A stretch of 15,134 bases of DNA from Candidatus Parvarchaeota archaeon (GTDB lineage Archaea > Nanobdellota > Nanobdellia > Parvarchaeales > Parvarchaeaceae), in contig DAHXLI010000031.1 in NCBI GenBank assembly GCA_027366075.1, forward strand, positions 1-15,134, written 5' to 3'. Below the pieces are notes generated by a model. The model saw only the letters and a program-made list of their open reading frames with translations. It was not told the origin of the DNA and searched no databases. The translations under genes and the position numbers were made by a program. This document shows positions 12,810-15,134 of the stretch, piece by piece. Position 1 is the stretch's first letter; every line of letters starts with the position of its first letter.

Positions 12810-12817
12810 TAATAAAT
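12810..12817 (+). promoter_or_regulatory. TATA box of the methyltransferase gene
   Basis: TAATAAAT lies 23-30 bases before ATG 12840, giving a leaderless transcript divergent from the PCNA operon. Confidence 0.5.
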
Positions 12818-12839
12818 CTTCAGTTTAAAGAGAGTTTAT

Positions 12840-13430
12840 ATGATAAAAATCTTGGATAACGATCTTGTTTATAAACCTTCTGAAGATTCTTATCTTTTGT
12901 TGAAAGCCGTAAAATACGCCAGGGGCGAGGTACTTGACATGTGCGCCGGGAACGGCATAGTCGGCCTGACCGCCGCAAAGAAGTCTAGGAAAGTCACCCT
13001 CGTCGATGTAAACAAAAACGCATTGGCTCTGATAATAAAAAACGCGGAAACAAACGACATTAAAAACTATGAAGTTGTCCACTCGGATCTTTTTGGTAAT
13101 CTTAGAAAACGCAGATTTGACGTCATCTACATGAACCCCCCATACCTTCCCGGAAAGGTTAAAAAAAATGATTATTTAGATGTGGCGACGCTCGGCGGAA
13201 ACAACGGTTACGAGTTTACAATCAAGGCGATTAAAAGACTTAAGGCGCATTTAAACGAGGGTGGGCATGCGTTCATAATTTTATCTACCTCTTACGATGT
13301 GGATAAGGTTTATAAACTGCTGGAATCTATTAACTTTAAGTTCGTCGTAATAGACGCTAAGAAATTCTTTTTTGAAGAGTTAATCCTTATCGAGATATAT
13401 GAAAAGCGCGGGCATAGCTTTTGCGAATAA
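12840..13430 (+). CDS. HemK2/Mtq2-type class I methyltransferase (196 aa)
   Basis: The start Y-K-P-S-E-D-S-Y-L-L (11-20) and the catalytic N-P-P-Y-L-P-G (99-105) identify the archaeal/eukaryotic HemK2 branch, which uses S-adenosylmethionine to methylate glutamine, notably in the GGQ motif of class I release factor, with Trm112 as partner. The SAM-binding loop is D-M-C-A-G-N-G-I-V-G (33-42) and the acidic strand end is L-V-D-V-N (54-58). Length is normal for the family. Release-factor methylation is the best guess for function. The next ORF starts 32 bases before this stop, indicating coupled expression. Confidence 0.9.
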   Translation: MIKILDNDLVYKPSEDSYLLLKAVKYARGEVLDMCAGNGIVGLTAAKKSRKVTLVDVNKNALALIIKNAETNDIKNYEVVHSDLFGNLRKRRFDVIYMNPPYLPGKVKKNDYLDVATLGGNNGYEFTIKAIKRLKAHLNEGGHAFIILSTSYDVDKVYKLLESINFKFVVIDAKKFFFEELILIEIYEKRGHSFCE

Positions 13431-13728
13431 ACGAGTCATCGTAGCGATACTGATAAATTCCACCGTGCAGATACACCGTGTTAAGGATGTAAACGAGGCA
13501 AAAGACATACTCTCCGTAGCAAAACCGGACGTAGTCGGAATAGACATTAGTTCTTCTGACATCTACGAAGACATCGAATATAGCTTTAATGCCATTAAGA
13601 TCGCAAGGCCACCAAAAGAATACTCAGACAAAACGATCGACAAGCTCACTATGCTCAATATAACTAAAGAAGAGGATAAACCAGCTATAATCTCCGCGTG
13701 GCTGGCTATAGAAAAATCGTCTTCTTAA
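13399..13728 (+). CDS. Small protein with RNase H-like fold pattern, hypothetical (109 aa)
   Basis: No family is recognised with certainty. The order S-A-G-I-A-F-A-N-K-R-V-I-V-A-I-L-I (strands 1-2), V-Q-I-H-R-V (strand 3), a helix with E-A-K-D-I-L-S-V-A-K, then D-V-V-G-I-D-I-S (strand 4) matches the start of an RNase H-like fold, as in DUF429/DUF460-type proteins. The catalytic Asp expected in the first strand is Ala here (G-I-A), so if related it is a degenerate or minimal member. It overlaps the methyltransferase by 32 bases and meets sepF tail to tail with a four-base overlap. No better start codon or ribosome-binding site is visible. Confidence 0.6.
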   Translation: MKSAGIAFANKRVIVAILINSTVQIHRVKDVNEAKDILSVAKPDVVGIDISSSDIYEDIEYSFNAIKIARPPKEYSDKTIDKLTMLNITKEEDKPAIISAWLAIEKSSS

Positions 13729-14117
13729 GACATCGGTTTCTGGACTAGAACGTCGCCCTTCTCCACTTTCACGAAGTTAGGGACTATAAGCACATAGTCT
13801 TCGTCTATCCCGACTATCTGCGCTTCGGCCGCGTCTGCGCTCCTTTTCATCTTTGTTATAGTGCGCTTAAGCTCGTCCATCCCGCCTTTTTCCTTTATCT
13901 CTTTGACTTTTATAAACGATAACGTTGACCCGGATCTTATGTCGTTCAAAACCGAACTGGCATCTTCGAATTTTACCAGCGAATAATATTTTACATAAAG
14001 TTTAGTAGTCGGCTTTTCCCTCTGGTCTACTTCTAACTCTACATATTCCTTCGACTCTTCAAGGTTGACGTTCTTCCTGAATAAATTCAAGAAACTATCG
14101 AATGATAAATCTGCCAT
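13725..14117 (-). CDS. sepF: Archaeal cell division protein SepF (130 aa)
   Basis: SepF anchors FtsZ filaments to the membrane in archaea that divide with FtsZ. Counted from ATG 14117, residues 2-15 (A-D-L-S-F-D-S-F-L-N-L-F-R-K) form an amphipathic helix able to insert in the membrane. A linker leads to the E-Y-V-E-L-E-V segment and then the SepF (DUF552) domain: Y-Y-S-L-V-K-F-E-D-A, V-L-N-D-I-R-S-G-S-T-L (56-66), a helix with T-I-T-K-M-K-R-S-A-D, and A-Q-I-V-G-I-D-E-D-Y-V-L-I-V-P (99-113). A TTG at 14132 would add five residues, but GAGAGGTG just upstream of ATG 14117 decides the start. ftsZ itself is not in this window. Confidence 0.88.
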   Translation of the reverse strand: MADLSFDSFLNLFRKNVNLEESKEYVELEVDQREKPTTKLYVKYYSLVKFEDASSVLNDIRSGSTLSFIKVKEIKEKGGMDELKRTITKMKRSADAAEAQIVGIDEDYVLIVPNFVKVEKGDVLVQKPMS

Positions 14118-14122
14118 AAATA

Positions 14123-14130
14123 CACCTCTC
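14123..14130 (-). promoter_or_regulatory. Shine-Dalgarno site deciding the sepF start
   Basis: On the minus strand GAGAGGTG ends five bases before ATG 14117. The alternative in-frame TTG start lies within this element, which argues against it. Confidence 0.6.
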
Positions 14131-14165
14131 AATTCTATTTTTTATATTAATATGATGCAATTTTT

Positions 14166-14177
14166 TATATTTAAATG
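14166..14177 (-). promoter_or_regulatory. Probable TATA box of sepF
   Basis: On the minus strand the element is CATTTAAATATA, 49-60 bases before ATG 14117, giving a leader of roughly 25-30 bases that includes the Shine-Dalgarno site. A second AT-rich element (TTAATATAAA, about 14142-14151) would leave no room for it. Confidence 0.4.
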
Positions 14178-14231
14178 CTTTTTACACGGCAAGCAAGATT
14201 CTCGTTAGACGGTATAAAGTCGATTCGATAT

Positions 14232-14251
14232 TAAACGTCCGGCAACGTTTA
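14232..14251. repeat. Perfect 7-bp inverted repeat between sepF and the DUF2341 gene
   Basis: TAAACGT and ACGTTTA flank the six-base spacer CCGGCA. It lies 38 bases beyond the stop of the DUF2341 gene and about 55 bases upstream of the sepF TATA box. It could be an operator for sepF or a 3' hairpin of the upstream transcript; no T-run follows on the minus strand. Confidence 0.4.
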
Positions 14252-14288
14252 GACATTAACATTTTAACAAAGCATGCCTTGTTGCGGT

Positions 14289-15134
14289 TTATTGCACGCT
14301 ACCAAAATTTACTGTTGGCATCACGCCGTTCGGGGGATACGCACGTGCATCCACCCAGTACCATTTCGATGTCATCCCGGAAGGAGCGTATGGAAAGAAG
14401 CCAACACCGATTCTTATGGTTTGCACATTCGTACACCGAGAGTCATATAGAGCTATGTGTGGCGTACCATAATCAGAGCTGACGTAGAAACTGTTGCCCG
14501 CCAGATAAAAGAGACTGGAAGCCTGCCCGGCATAAACGGCCAGATAGTCACTTGCATTGGCATAACCACCCGCTAGATTACCGAAGATTTGGCCGTCATT
14601 GTATTCGGCATTCCCAGGCTGGTGAATCGCTAGAAAGCTGCATCCATTGGCAGTAGCCGTCTGATTTGTTTCTAACAAGCCGCCGTTGGCACCAGAGGTG
14701 GAAGCTAAGAATGCATCCACAATGATTGGGACTGAAAAGGTGCTCTTTGAGTAAAGCCATCCCCCTAACGCACCGGAGCCCGAGACGACCGTCCCTACAA
14801 GCCCAGCCCCGGTAGAGAAAGTCGCACCGCCCACAGAACCGTTTATTTCCTGCCATATCCCTGTGTTAAAGGACGCGCTGGCGAAATTGTCATATAGATT
14901 AAAGATGTTCGCACCGTCGTCGTATTCGCCATAGGTGGGGGAAAGCTGCGGAGCTTCTCCTATATTATTTGGATTGAACAGGTTTGATGTAGTCGGGGCA
15001 AAGCCCATATAAATCGTCAATTTCTGGCCTGCTCCGATGCTGCCGAGCTTCAGCCAGAAAACGGAATAGTGGGAAGAGCTGCTTTCCAGCCACGACGGGA
15101 TCACCTTACCATCCGAATAGTAGAAGACCACGTT
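14289..15134 (-). CDS. DUF2341 surface protein, 3' part (truncated at the right edge)
   Basis: The frame is open through the window end, so the N-terminus lies outside; the GTG near 15131 is not a real start. The first visible residues contain the end of a DUF2341 domain: V-V-F-Y-Y-S-D-G, I-P-S-W-L-E-S, F-W-L-K-L-G-S-I-G-A-G and L-T-I-Y-M-G-F. A beta-rich, Gly/Ser/Ala-rich, lectin-like region follows, with aromatic residues and a few cysteines, and the C-terminus reads W-Y-W-V-D-A-R-A-Y-P-P-N-G-V-M-P, a tail recurrent in such archaeal cell-surface proteins. It is probably extracellular, with a role in adhesion or glycan binding that is inferred only. No C-terminal anchor is present, so any anchor or signal peptide must be in the missing part. 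Confidence 0.8.
   Translation of the reverse strand, partial: NVVFYYSDGKVIPSWLESSSSHYSVFWLKLGSIGAGQKLTIYMGFAPTTSNLFNPNNIGEAPQLSPTYGEYDDGANIFNLYDNFASASFNTGIWQEINGSVGGATFSTGAGLVGTVVSGSGALGGWLYSKSTFSVPIIVDAFLASTSGANGGLLETNQTATANGCSFLAIHQPGNAEYNDGQIFGNLAGGYANASDYLAVYAGQASSLFYLAGNSFYVSSDYGTPHIALYDSRCTNVQTIRIGVGFFPYAPSGMTSKWYWVDARAYPPNGVMPTVNFGSVQ

Noticed and set aside
14118..14132. TTG start for SepF (135 aa)
   Set aside because: The TTG lies within the Shine-Dalgarno element that serves ATG 14117.
14232..14251. Intrinsic terminator of the DUF2341 gene
   Set aside because: No T-run follows the hairpin on the minus strand; it is kept only as an inverted repeat of unknown role.
1..15134. CRISPR array, insertion sequence or transposase
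   Set aside because: No regularly spaced repeats, terminal inverted repeats or transposase-like frames were found; the only direct repeat is the 51-bp pair derived from coding sequence.

Overview
The window looks like a piece of an archaeal chromosome, most likely from a DPANN-type lineage of the Micrarchaeota/ARMAN kind living in an acidic habitat. The archaeal assignment rests on aEF1-beta next to its small zinc-ribbon partner, Pth2-type peptidyl-tRNA hydrolase, PCNA, a HemK2-type methyltransferase, archaeal SepF, a tRNA-Val with a 13-nt intron in a bulge-helix-bulge, and TATA boxes about 25 bases ahead of start codons (mostly leaderless genes). A membrane-anchored thermopsin-like protease suggests an acidophile, and a DUF2341 surface protein of a type common in such genomes fits. 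The exact lineage is inference.

Left part (1-3311): accessory and surface functions. A secreted or anchored 176-aa protein is bracketed by a 51-bp direct repeat derived from the 3' end of the convergent 85-aa basic protein gene. Gene remnants lie at 50-148 and 969-1118. An SDR oxidoreductase and the thermopsin-family protease follow on the minus strand.

Middle (3371-9092): an intron-containing tRNA-Val(GAC) diverges from serS around one shared TATA element. Then come an FNR-type flavin oxidoreductase, a 726-aa protein that reads as two fused calcineurin-like phosphoesterase domains of which the first has lost its metal ligands, and a DHH/DHHA1 (RecJ-like) phosphoesterase.

Right-centre (9112-13728): mainly information processing. 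A broken DUF218-like fragment precedes the minus-strand pair zinc-ribbon/aEF1-beta. Divergently read are pth2, a small membrane protein, tRNA-Gly(GCC) and a PD-(D/E)XK nuclease-like gene whose first possible ATG lies inside the tRNA. On the minus strand a membrane-anchored glycoprotein-like gene, an OB-fold protein and PCNA form a tight operon. Divergent from it are a HemK2-like methyltransferase and an overlapping small RNase H-fold-like ORF.

Right end (13725-15134): sepF, for FtsZ-based cell division, and the 3' part of a DUF2341 surface protein that runs off the window. No CRISPR array, insertion sequence or rRNA was seen. The most unusual items are the tandem phosphoesterase with a decayed first domain, the shared tRNA/serS promoter, the tRNA-Gly/nuclease overlap, and the repeat-flanked secreted gene at the left.
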